52,657 nucleotides of DNA from Lachnospiraceae bacterium (GTDB lineage Bacteria > Bacillota > Clostridia > Lachnospirales > Lachnospiraceae). Every line of letters starts with the position of its first letter. Within the stretch, counting starts at the first letter, position 1. The stretch is taken from assembly GCA_024697065.1 (NCBI GenBank), contig JAILGE010000007.1:1-52657 (forward strand), written 5' to 3'. The translations under genes and the position numbers were made by a program. The notes below the pieces were generated by a model. That model was not told the DNA's origin, ran no database searches, and saw only the letters and a program-made list of their open reading frames with translations. Shown in pieces: positions 25,903-35,505 of the stretch.

Positions 25903-26784
25903 ATGGAAAAACCTGTTATCCGTGTTAAGGATCTTTACAAGATATACAGGATAGGAACGAATAAGGTATATGCATTGAACGGAGTGGATTTCTCTGTTGA
26001 AAAAGGTGAGTTCTGCTGTATAGTAGGCACATCCGGATCGGGTAAATCCACACTTCTCAATATGATGGCGGGACTTGAACCGCCTACCAGAGGCGAGATA
26101 ATTGTTGCAGGGGAGCATATTGAGAAAAAGAATGAATCTGGTCTGGTGCTCTTCAGACAGGCACATGTCGGTTTTATCTTCCAATCATACAATCTTCTCC
26201 CGAATCTGACGGCTCTTGAAAATGTTGCAATGCCGCTTACGTTTCAGGGAGTTCCAAAAGCTGTGAGACTTAAACGTGCAATGAAAATGTTAAGCCTTGT
26301 GGGACTCGGAAAGTATGTCCGCCACAGGCCGGGGCAGATGTCGGGCGGACAGCAGCAAAGAGTGGGCATAGCAAGAGCGCTGGTGGTAAAACCGGAGATT
26401 ATATTTGCTGATGAGCCTACGGGAAATCTGGATTCCAATACGACCATGGATGTGCTGAATCTCATCCGGAAGATAGTTCACGAAGACGGGCAGACGGTGG
26501 TGATGGTAACTCATGATAATAACCTGGCTGCCTATGGGGACAAGATAATCCACATAAAGGATGGGAAGATCACAGAGATAGAAGATAACAGGGAAAAAGC
26601 AAAAGCCAATGCGCTGGCAGGACTGGAAGTCGGAGGGACTCTTGCTGATGTGCCGGCACAGAAGGAGAACAACTTATGCGAACCGAAAAGCGACCCGCAG
26701 AGTAAATCCGAAGACAGAGATCATGATGATAATGACGTTTCCATATGGGATGAGATAGAAAAGATCCAAAAGACAAAAAACTGA
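25903..26784 (+). CDS. MacB/LolD-type ABC transporter ATPase
   Basis: This 293-residue ATPase belongs to the MacB/LolD/FtsE group that works by mechanotransmission with FtsX-type permeases. Walker A is GTSGSGKST (near residue 43), the Q-loop FIFQSYNLLPNLTALENV is typical, the signature is MSGGQQQR, Walker B is IIFADEPTGNLDS and the switch histidine is in MVTHD. About 60 residues beyond the usual end (from GLEVGGT on) form a charged, low-complexity tail ending in a predicted helix (WDEIEKIQK). TGGAG precedes the ATG. It is the first gene of an operon with the accessory protein and permease that follow. Confidence 0.9.
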   Translation: MEKPVIRVKDLYKIYRIGTNKVYALNGVDFSVEKGEFCCIVGTSGSGKSTLLNMMAGLEPPTRGEIIVAGEHIEKKNESGLVLFRQAHVGFIFQSYNLLPNLTALENVAMPLTFQGVPKAVRLKRAMKMLSLVGLGKYVRHRPGQMSGGQQQRVGIARALVVKPEIIFADEPTGNLDSNTTMDVLNLIRKIVHEDGQTVVMVTHDNNLAAYGDKIIHIKDGKITEIEDNREKAKANALAGLEVGGTLADVPAQKENNLCEPKSDPQSKSEDRDHDDNDVSIWDEIEKIQKTKN

Positions 26785-26822
26785 ATAGTTTTAACCGGAG
26801 CATATTTGGCAGGAGAAAGATA

Positions 26823-28625
26823 ATGAAGAAAGATTTAAATTACGATAACAAAAACGGACACAAAGGAAATATATGCGTTTTCGCGGCAAGGTTCATGCTT
26901 GCGGTCCTTGCTGTGGTCATATGCCTAATGATACCGGAACCTGCGGATAAGGCCGGCGCCGTGTCAATATCGGTAAACGGTGATGAAAAGGGCATGATAA
27001 AGAACAGCGACAGAGAAGCTGCCTATGTTGTCCTCATTGAATATATGAACAATCTTAAGCGTAAAGACCTTTCCGCCGCACAAAAGGCTGAGCTTGATGA
27101 GATCATGTATGATGCCAATGTGTTCATCGCCAATACCGAGATGACAGTGAATCAGTTAGGAACCTACGAAGTCATGGTCAAGGAAAGGATGGATTCGGCA
27201 GCATCAAAAACCGTTCCCGGTGCCAACAAGTTTCTTTTCATAGACAATACAAGTGCGATAACCTCTGCAAAATATGATGAGCAGACATCACTCACACTGT
27301 CGGTAGTCAATCTCGGAGACACATCGGTAAGTGATGTGGTGATAACTCCGGTGGTAGATACCAGCAAGAGTAAATGGCCGTTTGTTATACAGACTGCATC
27401 CGATGCACGTGTTATAGATAACATTTCCCCGGCGAAGTCGATAGAACAGTCGGTGGGGCTTGCAAAACAGGAAACATGGTATTTCGTTGTATCTTCGGAT
27501 GCCAAGACAGGTGTCTATCCCATCACATTCCACGCGATCTATTATCGAAACGGAGAGGTGGAAGAGGCTGATCTTAAGACTTATATCAACATAACCGGTA
27601 AGCCCTCCAGCGGAAAGCTTGAGAAAGATGAGGATGAAAAACCCACAGAGGAGCTTAAGACTTCTACCCCCAGGATAATTGTCACGGGATTCACTACGGA
27701 TCCTGCAACTGTAATGGCGGGAGATACGTTCGATCTCACAGTCACGGTCAAAAATACTTCCGATAAGACTGCTGTATCAAATATCCAGTTTGACTTTAAG
27801 GCAGCACAGGAGGGAAATGAAAAAGAGACCACTTACGAAGCCTTCCTTCCCACATCCGGTTCCGCAACTTTATATGTAGACAGGATAGGACCGGGAGAGA
27901 CTACGGATCTTTCCATAGAAATGACGGCGAGAGCGGATCTTACTCAAAAGCCTTATGTAATCAATCTTGATATGGCTTATGAGGATAACAAGCACAATCC
28001 TTATACCGCCCAGAGTAATGTATCGATCCCGGTAAAGCAGGAAGCGAGAGTTGATTCGGGTGATGTGGAGATCACTCCGGAAATGGTCGAAGTGGGACAG
28101 AGCGTGAATGTGATGTTCCCGGTATATAACAAAGGAAAGACCATCCTTTACAACGTCCAGGTGGAATTTGTAAGCGATTCCTTTACCGGAGGAAGCACAT
28201 TCCTGGGTAAGCTGGAGCCCGGTGCCACCGGATCTGTGGATGCGATGCTGGATGCTGTCGCAGCGACTGAGGATGACGGTACCGTAAAAGCTGTCATTTC
28301 CTATGAAGATGAGGCGGGCGTTGTTACTGAAGTGGAAAAGGATCTCACTATATATGTGTCGGATGCGTACGGCGGGGATTCGATGGCCATGCCTGAGATC
28401 GACGAAGACGGTGATGGCATCATGGACGGCATGGACTATGACGGTGACGGTATCATAGATGAATATTATGAGCCGCAGAAAAAGTCATTCTCTATCCCCT
28501 GGTGGATATGGCTTATCGCAGGTTTGTTTGGATTTGCGGTGATCATAGTCGTTATCGTGATCATAGTTGTTTCACGGAAAAAGCGTCTTGCTGCGGAACT
28601 GGCAAAGCTTGATGATGAGGAGTAG
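26823..28625 (+). CDS. Surface-exposed accessory protein of the ABC operon, two membrane anchors
   Basis: This 600-residue protein is not a named family member that I can identify. A signal or membrane segment lies at about 15-35. The large extracellular part has repeated beta-sandwich segments resembling CARDB/COG1361 S-layer-type domains: SLTVVN-type strands near 160-250, PRIIVTGFTTDPATVMAGD near 285, and VEITPEMVEVGQSVNVMF near 415. An Asp-rich calcium-loop pair (DEDGDGIMDG, DYDGDGIIDE) lies just before the C-terminal membrane span (about 562-585), which ends in a basic, then acidic tail. It sits between the ATPase and permease genes and likely forms the extracellular module of that transporter. 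AGGAG precedes the ATG. Confidence 0.75.
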   Translation: MKKDLNYDNKNGHKGNICVFAARFMLAVLAVVICLMIPEPADKAGAVSISVNGDEKGMIKNSDREAAYVVLIEYMNNLKRKDLSAAQKAELDEIMYDANVFIANTEMTVNQLGTYEVMVKERMDSAASKTVPGANKFLFIDNTSAITSAKYDEQTSLTLSVVNLGDTSVSDVVITPVVDTSKSKWPFVIQTASDARVIDNISPAKSIEQSVGLAKQETWYFVVSSDAKTGVYPITFHAIYYRNGEVEEADLKTYINITGKPSSGKLEKDEDEKPTEELKTSTPRIIVTGFTTDPATVMAGDTFDLTVTVKNTSDKTAVSNIQFDFKAAQEGNEKETTYEAFLPTSGSATLYVDRIGPGETTDLSIEMTARADLTQKPYVINLDMAYEDNKHNPYTAQSNVSIPVKQEARVDSGDVEITPEMVEVGQSVNVMFPVYNKGKTILYNVQVEFVSDSFTGGSTFLGKLEPGATGSVDAMLDAVAATEDDGTVKAVISYEDEAGVVTEVEKDLTIYVSDAYGGDSMAMPEIDEDGDGIMDGMDYDGDGIIDEYYEPQKKSFSIPWWIWLIAGLFGFAVIIVVIVIIVVSRKKRLAAELAKLDDEE

Positions 28626-28630
28626 ATAAA

Positions 28631-30019
28631 TTGAGATTATCCGATCTTCTGGGAATGAGTCTCGGAAGCCTGTTTAAAAGAAAAGCAAGGACTATACTGA
28701 CGGTGCTTGGTGTTATCATCGGCACGGTCAGTATAGTTGTTATGGTGAGCCTGGGTATAGGGATGAAGAATTCAATGCTGGAGAGTGTGTCCCAGTACGG
28801 AAGTCTTACGACCGTTGAAGTCCAGCAGCCAAACAGGTATTCCAATGATGGTAAGGAGCGCAGCGATAAGGAAATGGAGAAACTCTTCCTCACTGATGCT
28901 CTGGCTGATGAGATAAGGAGTTATCCTCATGTGGTTGAGGTTTACCCGGCACTCAGGATCCCGGTTATCTTAACCAGCGGACAGTATTATGCTTATGCTG
29001 AACTGGAAGGCCGCGATATCAATTCTTTAAAAGCATCCGGGATGAAGCTTGGAGAAGGAGATTTTCCCAAAGAAGGGGATCCTCTTTCTTTGATCTACGG
29101 AAATATGATCTTGACAGAGTTCAGTAATATCAAAACCGGTTATATGCCTTATTGGGATACGGGACAACTTCCCGATATCGATCTTATGAACGGCGGTGTA
29201 TTCACTGTCTTTGATGTGGACGGATATTTCAGGATGCAGGGTGGTGGCGTTGATGAAAACGGGACTGTGATGAAAGCACCGAAAAAATATGTTATTCCTT
29301 CGGCCGGCATCGTTGAGGGAGGGCCGGAAGATTACAATGCTTTTGCATGGCAGATATATTGTGACCTGGAACCTCTTAAAGCCGAACTCAAGCGGGTCTT
29401 CAGAGGGAAACCAATCCCGGAACAGCCGCTTAAGAAAGGCGACAAGCCTTACAAGGAGATCTTTTATTCTACATTATACGTAGAGACCGACAGCATGGAG
29501 GCCGTGGCCGAAGTCCAGCAGATGCTTCAGAGTCAGGGGTATCAGACTTATTCGGAAGCAGAGTGGATAGAACAGGATATGCAGGTCATGAATATAATCC
29601 AGGCGGTACTTGGGGGCATAGGTGCGGTGGCTCTTTTTGTTGCCGCCATCGGCATCACCAATACGATGATGATGTCTATATATGAGAGGACCAAAGAGAT
29701 AGGTATCATGAAAGTCATAGGATGCAGGATCCGTGATATTCAGGCACTGTTTCTCATAGAGGCCGGATATATCGGATTTATCGGCGGAACGGTAGGCGTG
29801 ATCATAAGTTATATCCTGTCGGCCATTCTCAATAAAGTGGTGGCAGGGTCTTCTCTCGGAGCGGATATGGGGCTTGGAACAGCCGGTATCTCACAGATAC
29901 CTTTGTGGCTCGGGGGAGTTGCCGTTATATTTGCCGTTCTCATCGCCATGATTGCAGGCTTTATCCCTTCGCTTCGCGCCATGAAGCTCAGTCCCCTGGC
30001 GGCTATAAGGGCAGAATAG
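28631..30019 (+). CDS. MacB/FtsX-type ABC permease
   Basis: This 462-residue permease has the MacB topology: one membrane span at about 22-45 (TILTVLGVIIGTVSIVVMVS), an extracellular MacB-PCD region of about 280 residues, then three spans near 335-360, 385-405 and 430-452. TNTMMMSIYERTKEIGIMKVIG is the family hallmark that contacts the ATPase. The TTG start at 28631 is preceded by GAGGAG with 9-base spacing. The substrate is unknown; family members export peptides, lipoproteins or antibiotics, or regulate peptidoglycan hydrolases. Confidence 0.9.
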   Translation: MRLSDLLGMSLGSLFKRKARTILTVLGVIIGTVSIVVMVSLGIGMKNSMLESVSQYGSLTTVEVQQPNRYSNDGKERSDKEMEKLFLTDALADEIRSYPHVVEVYPALRIPVILTSGQYYAYAELEGRDINSLKASGMKLGEGDFPKEGDPLSLIYGNMILTEFSNIKTGYMPYWDTGQLPDIDLMNGGVFTVFDVDGYFRMQGGGVDENGTVMKAPKKYVIPSAGIVEGGPEDYNAFAWQIYCDLEPLKAELKRVFRGKPIPEQPLKKGDKPYKEIFYSTLYVETDSMEAVAEVQQMLQSQGYQTYSEAEWIEQDMQVMNIIQAVLGGIGAVALFVAAIGITNTMMMSIYERTKEIGIMKVIGCRIRDIQALFLIEAGYIGFIGGTVGVIISYILSAILNKVVAGSSLGADMGLGTAGISQIPLWLGGVAVIFAVLIAMIAGFIPSLRAMKLSPLAAIRAE

Positions 30020-30075
30020 CTGAAAAACCTTTATTTTAAAGTAAATGCAGGGTGGTAAAACAGCGCGAATATTTG

Positions 30076-30081
30076 TATAAT
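30076..30081 (+). promoter_or_regulatory. Possible -10 element upstream of the kinase gene
   Basis: A perfect TATAAT lies 103 bases before the kinase ATG in the 164-base gap after the permease gene. The -35 region (TGGTAA at 30053) is poor. No terminator is evident between the two genes, so read-through is also possible. Confidence 0.35.
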
Positions 30082-30183
30082 GATTGTGGCTGATTATGAT
30101 CGGATACCATATATGAAGGGTGGCATCCGTTTAAATATTGGATGCAGGCTCCGCAAGAATGCATTCAAGTTTCAGGGGGAAAA

Positions 30184-32064
30184 ATGGAGCAGTCAGAAAT
30201 AAAGAAAATATGTCTTCGCTGTATGCGTGTGAGTGAAGACCCGGAAGTATGTCCTTTCTGCGGAAGAGAAAAGAGAGGGCAGCAGACCTGGTCTAAGGCT
30301 CTTGCACCGGGGACGATTCTTAACAATAAGATCCTTATCGGCAATATCCTTGGAAAAGGCGGATACGGCATCACTTACATCGGATATGATATGCTGCTTG
30401 AGTACAGAGTAGCGGTCAAGGAATTCTTTCCCGATGAAATGGTAGATCGTTCCGAAGACGGTAATTCGGTATTGGTACTGGATGCGGTCAACAAGGACGA
30501 ATACGATAAGGAAACGAAGGCTTATCTGCGTGAGGCCCGCATTCTTGCGGAATTCTCGAAATTTCCCGGTATCGTTGCCGTGAAAGATTTCTTTTATCAG
30601 AATAATACGGCCTATCTCATCATGGAATATCTTGAGAGCGGCAATCTTCGAAAGTATATCGATTCGCACGGCGGATGGCTTCCGGTCGATGAGGCTCTTG
30701 AAAAGATGGAGCCTGTTATTGCCATACTCGGAAGAGTTCATCAGTCGGGACTTATTCACAGAGATATATCTCCGGACAACATTATGCTTGATGAAGACGG
30801 TGCCATCAAGCTTATAGATTTCGGCGGATCGAGAAAACTGGGATTTGCAAATCAGCAGGTGTTCCTTGGGAAGTGGGGATTTGCACCTCTTGAACAGATG
30901 CTCTCCAAGCTTTCGGAACAGGGACCATGGACGGATATCTATGGAATTTGCGCAACGCTGTATTGCATGATGACCGGTGATATCCCGCAGTCATCTTTCG
31001 AAAGAAATGAGAAGGATGAGCTTATTAATATCGCGGATTACACGATACAGATAGACAAAAAGGTTGCTGCTGCCATCATGAAGGGTTTATCCATGAAGCC
31101 AGAAGACCGTCAGCAGAGCGTTGAAGAACTTTATCACGATCTGTACGGTATCTATCCTGATGAGAAGAATCTCCAGGCACAGGAGAAGATAGGTGAGCAG
31201 CACATTCTGAAAGACAGGAACAATCGTATCTGGTTCGGCGATTATCCCATGAATGAGATCACTGGTGCACAGGTTACCAGCGATCTCATATATGCGGAGT
31301 ATGACAAGGATGATACTGCTGTTATTGACGGTGAAAAATATCTTCGCATGCCGATAGTAAGAGAGACGGTTGCCGAGAAAGAAAGCCTCCTTACCATGAT
31401 GCGAGGAAGCAGGACGGAAACCGAGATCACCGGTTACAGATATTTTAAATTCAATATGCTTTCATGGCGTATCGTTGCGGAACGTGGCAACAGGATAACT
31501 CTTGAGAGCGAATACATAATCGATTACAAGCCCTTTGATCAGGAAAAATATCTCAAGATGAATGACAGAGAGATACTGAGGATCAAGAGCGGTATCTATT
31601 GGGAAAAGAGTAAGATCAGAGAATGGCTCAATTCCGTTTTTGTGAGAAGAGCTTTTTCGGAATCGGACAGAGCCAAGCTCCAGGTTACCAAGGTCAGCAC
31701 TCCTGTATCGGCGCTTTCCGACAGGATCACATATGATAAAGTGTATCTTCCTTCAATAGAAGAGATACGCTATGGTTTTGATGTGGATATTTCCATTGCC
31801 AGGGGCAGCAAAGCCAAAAGCGATCTGGATATGGCACCCTGCTCTCAGTATGTGGCTGCGCTTATGGATGGAAGCATCAGTCATTCCAGTTATGGACTCC
31901 GTTCCAGGGGACATATTGACCAGGATGATTCATATAAATGTGCGGAGAATTATGAGGGCCATGCACTTGTGGATAATAATCTCAGTGAGTGGTTTCTTAA
32001 CAAATCTGTCGGCATAAGACCGGTGATCTGTGTTAATGCTGAAGATATCCATGAGATGACATAG
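30184..32064 (+). CDS. Zinc-ribbon Ser/Thr protein kinase with C-terminal DUF6273 domain
   Basis: This 626-residue kinase begins with a zinc ribbon (Cys10, Cys13, Cys23, Cys26). The Hanks-type kinase domain is at about 50-330: glycine loop GKGGYG (57-62), Lys79 in VAVKE, catalytic HRDISPDN (His192-Asn199), metal-binding DFG at 212-214, and APE-like APLEQM. Residues ~350-626 look like DUF6273, related to formylglycine-generating/lectin-like folds (IWFGDYPM, SWRIVAE, REWLNSVF, SYGLRSRG, GIRPVICVN). There is no membrane span, unlike PrkC/PknB. The ATG at 30184 follows AGGGGGA; an upstream in-frame extension has no ribosome site. A phosphatase gene follows by 12 bases, suggesting a reversible phosphorylation pair. 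Confidence 0.85.
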   Translation: MEQSEIKKICLRCMRVSEDPEVCPFCGREKRGQQTWSKALAPGTILNNKILIGNILGKGGYGITYIGYDMLLEYRVAVKEFFPDEMVDRSEDGNSVLVLDAVNKDEYDKETKAYLREARILAEFSKFPGIVAVKDFFYQNNTAYLIMEYLESGNLRKYIDSHGGWLPVDEALEKMEPVIAILGRVHQSGLIHRDISPDNIMLDEDGAIKLIDFGGSRKLGFANQQVFLGKWGFAPLEQMLSKLSEQGPWTDIYGICATLYCMMTGDIPQSSFERNEKDELINIADYTIQIDKKVAAAIMKGLSMKPEDRQQSVEELYHDLYGIYPDEKNLQAQEKIGEQHILKDRNNRIWFGDYPMNEITGAQVTSDLIYAEYDKDDTAVIDGEKYLRMPIVRETVAEKESLLTMMRGSRTETEITGYRYFKFNMLSWRIVAERGNRITLESEYIIDYKPFDQEKYLKMNDREILRIKSGIYWEKSKIREWLNSVFVRRAFSESDRAKLQVTKVSTPVSALSDRITYDKVYLPSIEEIRYGFDVDISIARGSKAKSDLDMAPCSQYVAALMDGSISHSSYGLRSRGHIDQDDSYKCAENYEGHALVDNNLSEWFLNKSVGIRPVICVNAEDIHEMT

Positions 32065-32076
32065 GCGGGGCGGGGA

Positions 32077-32874
32077 ATGAATATTTACATTTTAAGTGAT
32101 ATACACGGTCACTACGAAGCGTTTATGCGAATGCTCGAACAGATCAAATTCAGTGACAGAGACTTTATGTATATATTAGGTGATGTTATCGACAGAGGCC
32201 CGGATGGAGTTCAGCTGGTACAGTATATTATGGACCGTAGTAATATGGAGCTGTTCTTGGGCAATCATGAGCTGATGATGTTAAATACCATCGAGTATAT
32301 AAGGCAAAAGGAACAGGGGCTGATCAGGGAGGATCCCAATGATGAACGTCTTACTCCTTATGAGCTCTGGGTTCATCCCGCCAACGGCGGTGTTGCTACA
32401 TATAAAGCCTTCTATAAGCAGAACAAGAAAAAACAGAATTCCATGGAACGTTATCTGAAGAGTCTCAGGCTCATCAAGAGAGTCAAGGTGGGAGAGGTTA
32501 CATATCATCTTTCTCATTCATATTCGCTTCAGAAGGAATTCGGACAGGACTTTTTCTATAAAGGTGCCAGCAAGAAGCAGGCCGAGATGATCGTGTGGGA
32601 GAGCCTTTTTGAAAAGAACGGAGATCCCGAGGCTGATAATCAGCCCAAGCCATTTGCATATGCCAACGATACCTATATAGTAGGACATATCTTTACCCAG
32701 CGTTACAATCATCTGGATGAAAACGGCAAGGGCAAGATATTTAAGTCAGACAATTACAGAGGCTACAAGATAATCGATTTGGACTGCGGTATGGCTCTTA
32801 ATTCCAAGTCCAGCAGACTTGGGTGTATGTCACTCAATACAGGTGAGGAATTCTACGTTAACCTTATGCAATAA
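32077..32874 (+). CDS. PPP-family metallophosphoesterase (Ser/Thr protein phosphatase type)
   Basis: This 265-residue enzyme has the PPP signature: SDIHGH (Asp8, His10), GDVIDRGPDG (near 36) and GNHE (near 67), with later metal histidines in LSHSYS and VGHIFTQ. It most resembles bacterial Ser/Thr phosphatases such as PrpA/PrpB and also diadenosine tetraphosphatase (ApaH). The adjacent kinase gene makes protein dephosphorylation the likely job. AGGCGGGGCGGGG precedes the ATG. An insertion between GNHE and LSHSYS (about 75-145) is rich in Lys and Glu. Confidence 0.85.
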   Translation: MNIYILSDIHGHYEAFMRMLEQIKFSDRDFMYILGDVIDRGPDGVQLVQYIMDRSNMELFLGNHELMMLNTIEYIRQKEQGLIREDPNDERLTPYELWVHPANGGVATYKAFYKQNKKKQNSMERYLKSLRLIKRVKVGEVTYHLSHSYSLQKEFGQDFFYKGASKKQAEMIVWESLFEKNGDPEADNQPKPFAYANDTYIVGHIFTQRYNHLDENGKGKIFKSDNYRGYKIIDLDCGMALNSKSSRLGCMSLNTGEEFYVNLMQ

Positions 32875-32904
32875 GGAACAATAACAGGGGAAAGGGATCT
32901 TGAT

Positions 32905-33396
32905 ATGCAGGACAATGAGACAGGAAGAAGTTATATTCCGAAAGGAATGAAGATAAACGGAAATGTTGAGTCGGACGGCGATCTTCTCATCGAAGGAGAG
33001 GTTGACGGAGATGTGGATATCGACGGAACACTGGAACTTGCGGGATCTGTCAGAGGAAAGAAGCTGAAGGTCGGACGGGTGGAGCTTTCCGAGGGTACCA
33101 TTGAGAGCGATATCGAATGTCTGGACTATATAAGCATTGGTCCCGGTGTTACGATCATCGGAGACATCAAGGCTAAGAATGCGGATGTGAACGGCGCCGT
33201 TAAAGGAACGATAGATGTGACTGAGAATATGTCTGTAGGTTCTACTGCCGTCATAAGCGGAGAGGTCCACACAAAGACCATCAACGTGGATCTGGGTGCT
33301 GTCTGCGATATCGATCTCAAAAAGGGATATTCTGATGAAAGAGCGTCCGCTTTCTTCGATGAGTATCTCGGCAGCAGGGCGGATGCCGCTGAATAA
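32905..33396 (+). CDS. Bactofilin-family cytoskeletal protein
   Basis: This 163-residue protein has the bactofilin core of short beta-helix turns (PKGMKINGNVESDGDLLIEG, GDVDIDGTLELAG, EGTIESDIE, GDIKAKNADVNGAVKG, AVISGEVHTKTINVD). Bactofilins self-assemble into non-nucleotide filaments that position cell-wall enzymes or kinases. The core ends near residue 135 and a charged tail follows. GGGGAAAGGG lies before the ATG. It probably shares a transcript with the kinase and phosphatase and may be a target or scaffold for them; that link is inference. Confidence 0.88.
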   Translation: MQDNETGRSYIPKGMKINGNVESDGDLLIEGEVDGDVDIDGTLELAGSVRGKKLKVGRVELSEGTIESDIECLDYISIGPGVTIIGDIKAKNADVNGAVKGTIDVTENMSVGSTAVISGEVHTKTINVDLGAVCDIDLKKGYSDERASAFFDEYLGSRADAAE

Positions 33397-33417
33397 AGAG
33401 AAAAACCAACGGATATA

Positions 33418-33479
33418 AGGGCCTCCGCAAGGCAATGTCATCTTAACTTAATGACATTGCTCCGCAAGGGGGCTTTTTT
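33418..33479 (+). terminator. Intrinsic terminator after the bactofilin gene
   Basis: GCAATGTCAT (33432-33441) and ATGACATTGC (33451-33460) form a 10-bp stem with a 9-base loop. Flanking GCC/GGC pairs and a six-T run (33474-33479) extend it. The sequence CTCCGCAAGG occurs directly repeated on both arms. Confidence 0.8.
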
Positions 33480-33483
33480 ATTG

Positions 33484-33513
33484 TAGACATAAAATGTCCG
33501 ATTGTGTTATAAT
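33484..33513 (+). promoter_or_regulatory. Promoter of the trigger factor-clp run
   Basis: TAGACA (33484-33489), an 18-base spacer and TATAAT (33508-33513), with TG at 33505 making an extended -10. The leader to the trigger factor ATG is about 58 bases. No CtsR- or HrcA-like operator was seen around it. Confidence 0.65.
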
Positions 33514-33577
33514 CTCAAAGTATGTTTGTCGATTATACAAGAATTATCAATTATATTTTCAGGAGGAAAAGTACGAC

Positions 33578-34858
33578 ATGAGTGCAGCAGTAGAAAAGTT
33601 AGAGCACAATATGGCAAAGTTCACCATTGAGGTGCCCGCTGATGAGTTCGAGAAATGTGTAGAGAAGGCTTATCAGAGAAACAAGAATAAGATAAGCATC
33701 CCCGGATTCCGTAAGGGCAAGGTGACCCGTCAGGTTATGGAGAAGATGTACGGTAAGGAAGTCTTCTTTGAGGATGCTGCAAATATTTGTATTCCTGAAG
33801 CTTGGGAAAAGACATATGAGGAGAGTGAAGAGGATATCGTTTCTTCACCCAAGATCGATGTGGTTTCCATTAAGGCAGGTGAGCCCTTCGTATTCACAGC
33901 TGAGGTTGCTCTCAATCCCAAGGCTAAGATCGGACAGTATAAGGGTATCGAAGTTGAGAAGGCTGATACATCCGTAAGCGAAGATGAGATCACTGCTCAG
34001 ATCGATAAAGAGCGTGACAATCAGGCCAGAATGATCACTGTTGACAGAGAGGCAAAGAAGGATGATCAGGCTATCATCGATTTCGAAGGCTTCATTGACG
34101 GTGTTGCATTTGACGGCGGAAAGGGTGAGAACCACGCTCTTACTCTTGGCTCCGGAACATTCATCCCCGGTTTCGAGGATCAGGTCATCGGTCACAAGGC
34201 AGGAGATGAGTTTGATGTAAACGTAACATTCCCCGAGGATTATCAGGCAGATCACTTAAAGGGAAAGCCTGCGGTTTTCAAGTGCAAGCTTCATGAGGTC
34301 AAGGAGAAGGAAGTTCCCGCTCTTGATGATGATTTTGCAGATGATGCCGGATTTGATTCTGTTGATGAATATAAGGCTGATGTTAAGAAGAAGCTTGAAG
34401 AGAAGAAGGCAGCTGATGCCAAGAACAAGAAGGAATCAGCGATCCTTGACAAGCTCATCGCAGAAGCTGAGATGGATATTCCCGAGGCTATGCTTGTAAG
34501 TGCAGCGCGTCAGTCTCTCGAGCAGTTCTCACAGCAGCTTATGATGCAGGGAATGAACATCGACCAGTACTACAAGTTCACAGGCCTTAACGAGAATGCA
34601 ATGATCGAGCAGTCCAAGCCTTCAGCTGAGAAGCGTATCAAGTCCAGACTTGTTATGGAAGCTGTAGCTGATGCAGAAGGCTTCACTGCAACCGATGAAG
34701 ATTACGATAAGGAAATCGCAGATATGGCTTCAAGCTACAATCTTAAGGCAGAAGATCTTAAGACTATGATGAGACCGCGCGATGAGAAGTCTATCCGCAA
34801 GGATATTGTTATCAAGAAGGCTCTTGATTTCGTTATTGAGAATGCGGTTGAGAAATAA
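33578..34858 (+). CDS. tig: Trigger factor
   Basis: This 426-residue ribosome-associated chaperone and peptidyl-prolyl isomerase has the ribosome-binding signature [12 protein letters not shown] (near residue 39), an FKBP-type PPIase domain (about 150-240, [47 protein letters not shown]) and a helical C-terminal arm domain. ATG 33578 is chosen because AGGAGG (33561-33566) is correctly placed; the upstream frame overlaps the promoter. Position before clpP and clpX is conserved in many bacteria. Confidence 0.96.
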   Translation: MSAAVEKLEHNMAKFTIEVPADEFEKCVEKAYQRNKNKISIPGFRKGKVTRQVMEKMYGKEVFFEDAANICIPEAWEKTYEESEEDIVSSPKIDVVSIKAGEPFVFTAEVALNPKAKIGQYKGIEVEKADTSVSEDEITAQIDKERDNQARMITVDREAKKDDQAIIDFEGFIDGVAFDGGKGENHALTLGSGTFIPGFEDQVIGHKAGDEFDVNVTFPEDYQADHLKGKPAVFKCKLHEVKEKEVPALDDDFADDAGFDSVDEYKADVKKKLEEKKAADAKNKKESAILDKLIAEAEMDIPEAMLVSAARQSLEQFSQQLMMQGMNIDQYYKFTGLNENAMIEQSKPSAEKRIKSRLVMEAVADAEGFTATDEDYDKEIADMASSYNLKAEDLKTMMRPRDEKSIRKDIVIKKALDFVIENAVEK

Positions 34859-34872
34859 GGAGGAAACCTGCA

Positions 34873-35505
34873 TTGTATACACCTACATTTAATGAACTGG
34901 TACCTATGGTCGTTGAACAGACGAGCAGAGGAGAACGTTCATACGATATCTATTCCAGACTTTTAAAGGACAGAATCATCTTCCTCGGAAGCGAGGTTAA
35001 TGATGTGACCGCTAATCTTGTGGTTGCACAGATGCTCTTCCTTGAGGCAGAAGATCCGGATAAGGATATACAGTTTTATATCAATTCACCCGGCGGATCT
35101 ATTTCAGCCGGAATGGCTATTTATGATACGATGCATTTCATCAAATGTGATGTATCCACTAACTGTATAGGTCTTGCCGCAAGTATGGGAGCTTTCCTGC
35201 TTGCCGGCGGTACAAAGGGAAAAAGATATGCGCTTCCCAACTCTGAGATACTGATCCATCAGCCTCTGGGAGGAACACAGGGACAGGCTACGGAGATCGA
35301 GATCGCTGCAAAGCATATAATCAGGATCAAGGAAAAGATGAACCGCCTGCTTGCCGAGAACTGCGGCCGCACATATGAGGAAGTTGCGGGAGATACAGAC
35401 CGAGACAACTGGAAGACTGCTGAGGAAGCTAAGGCATACGGACTTATCGATGAAGTCATTTATGAGCGCCCTGCAGTATCCGATGAGGAGAAGAAAAAGA
35501 AATAA
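34873..35505 (+). CDS. clpP: ATP-dependent Clp protease proteolytic subunit ClpP
   Basis: This 210-residue serine peptidase forms the tetradecameric chamber served by ClpX. The catalytic triad is Ser104 (GLAASMGAF), His129 (ILIHQPLGG) and Asp178 (GDTDRDN). [10 protein letters not shown] forms the substrate strand. The TTG start is preceded by AAGGAGG with about 9-base spacing, and no ATG lies near the family start. It is 14 bases behind tig and its stop overlaps clpX in TAATG. Confidence 0.96.
   Translation: MYTPTFNELVPMVVEQTSRGERSYDIYSRLLKDRIIFLGSEVNDVTANLVVAQMLFLEAEDPDKDIQFYINSPGGSISAGMAIYDTMHFIKCDVSTNCIGLAASMGAFLLAGGTKGKRYALPNSEILIHQPLGGTQGQATEIEIAAKHIIRIKEKMNRLLAENCGRTYEEVAGDTDRDNWKTAEEAKAYGLIDEVIYERPAVSDEEKKKK

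Noticed and set aside
33422-33470. Repeated CTCCGCAAGG as a possible CRISPR-like or mobile repeat
   Set aside because: There are only two copies and both belong to the arms of a terminator; no array or transposase is nearby.
33494-33577. N-terminal extension of trigger factor
   Set aside because: It begins between the -35 and -10 of the predicted promoter and lacks a ribosome site.
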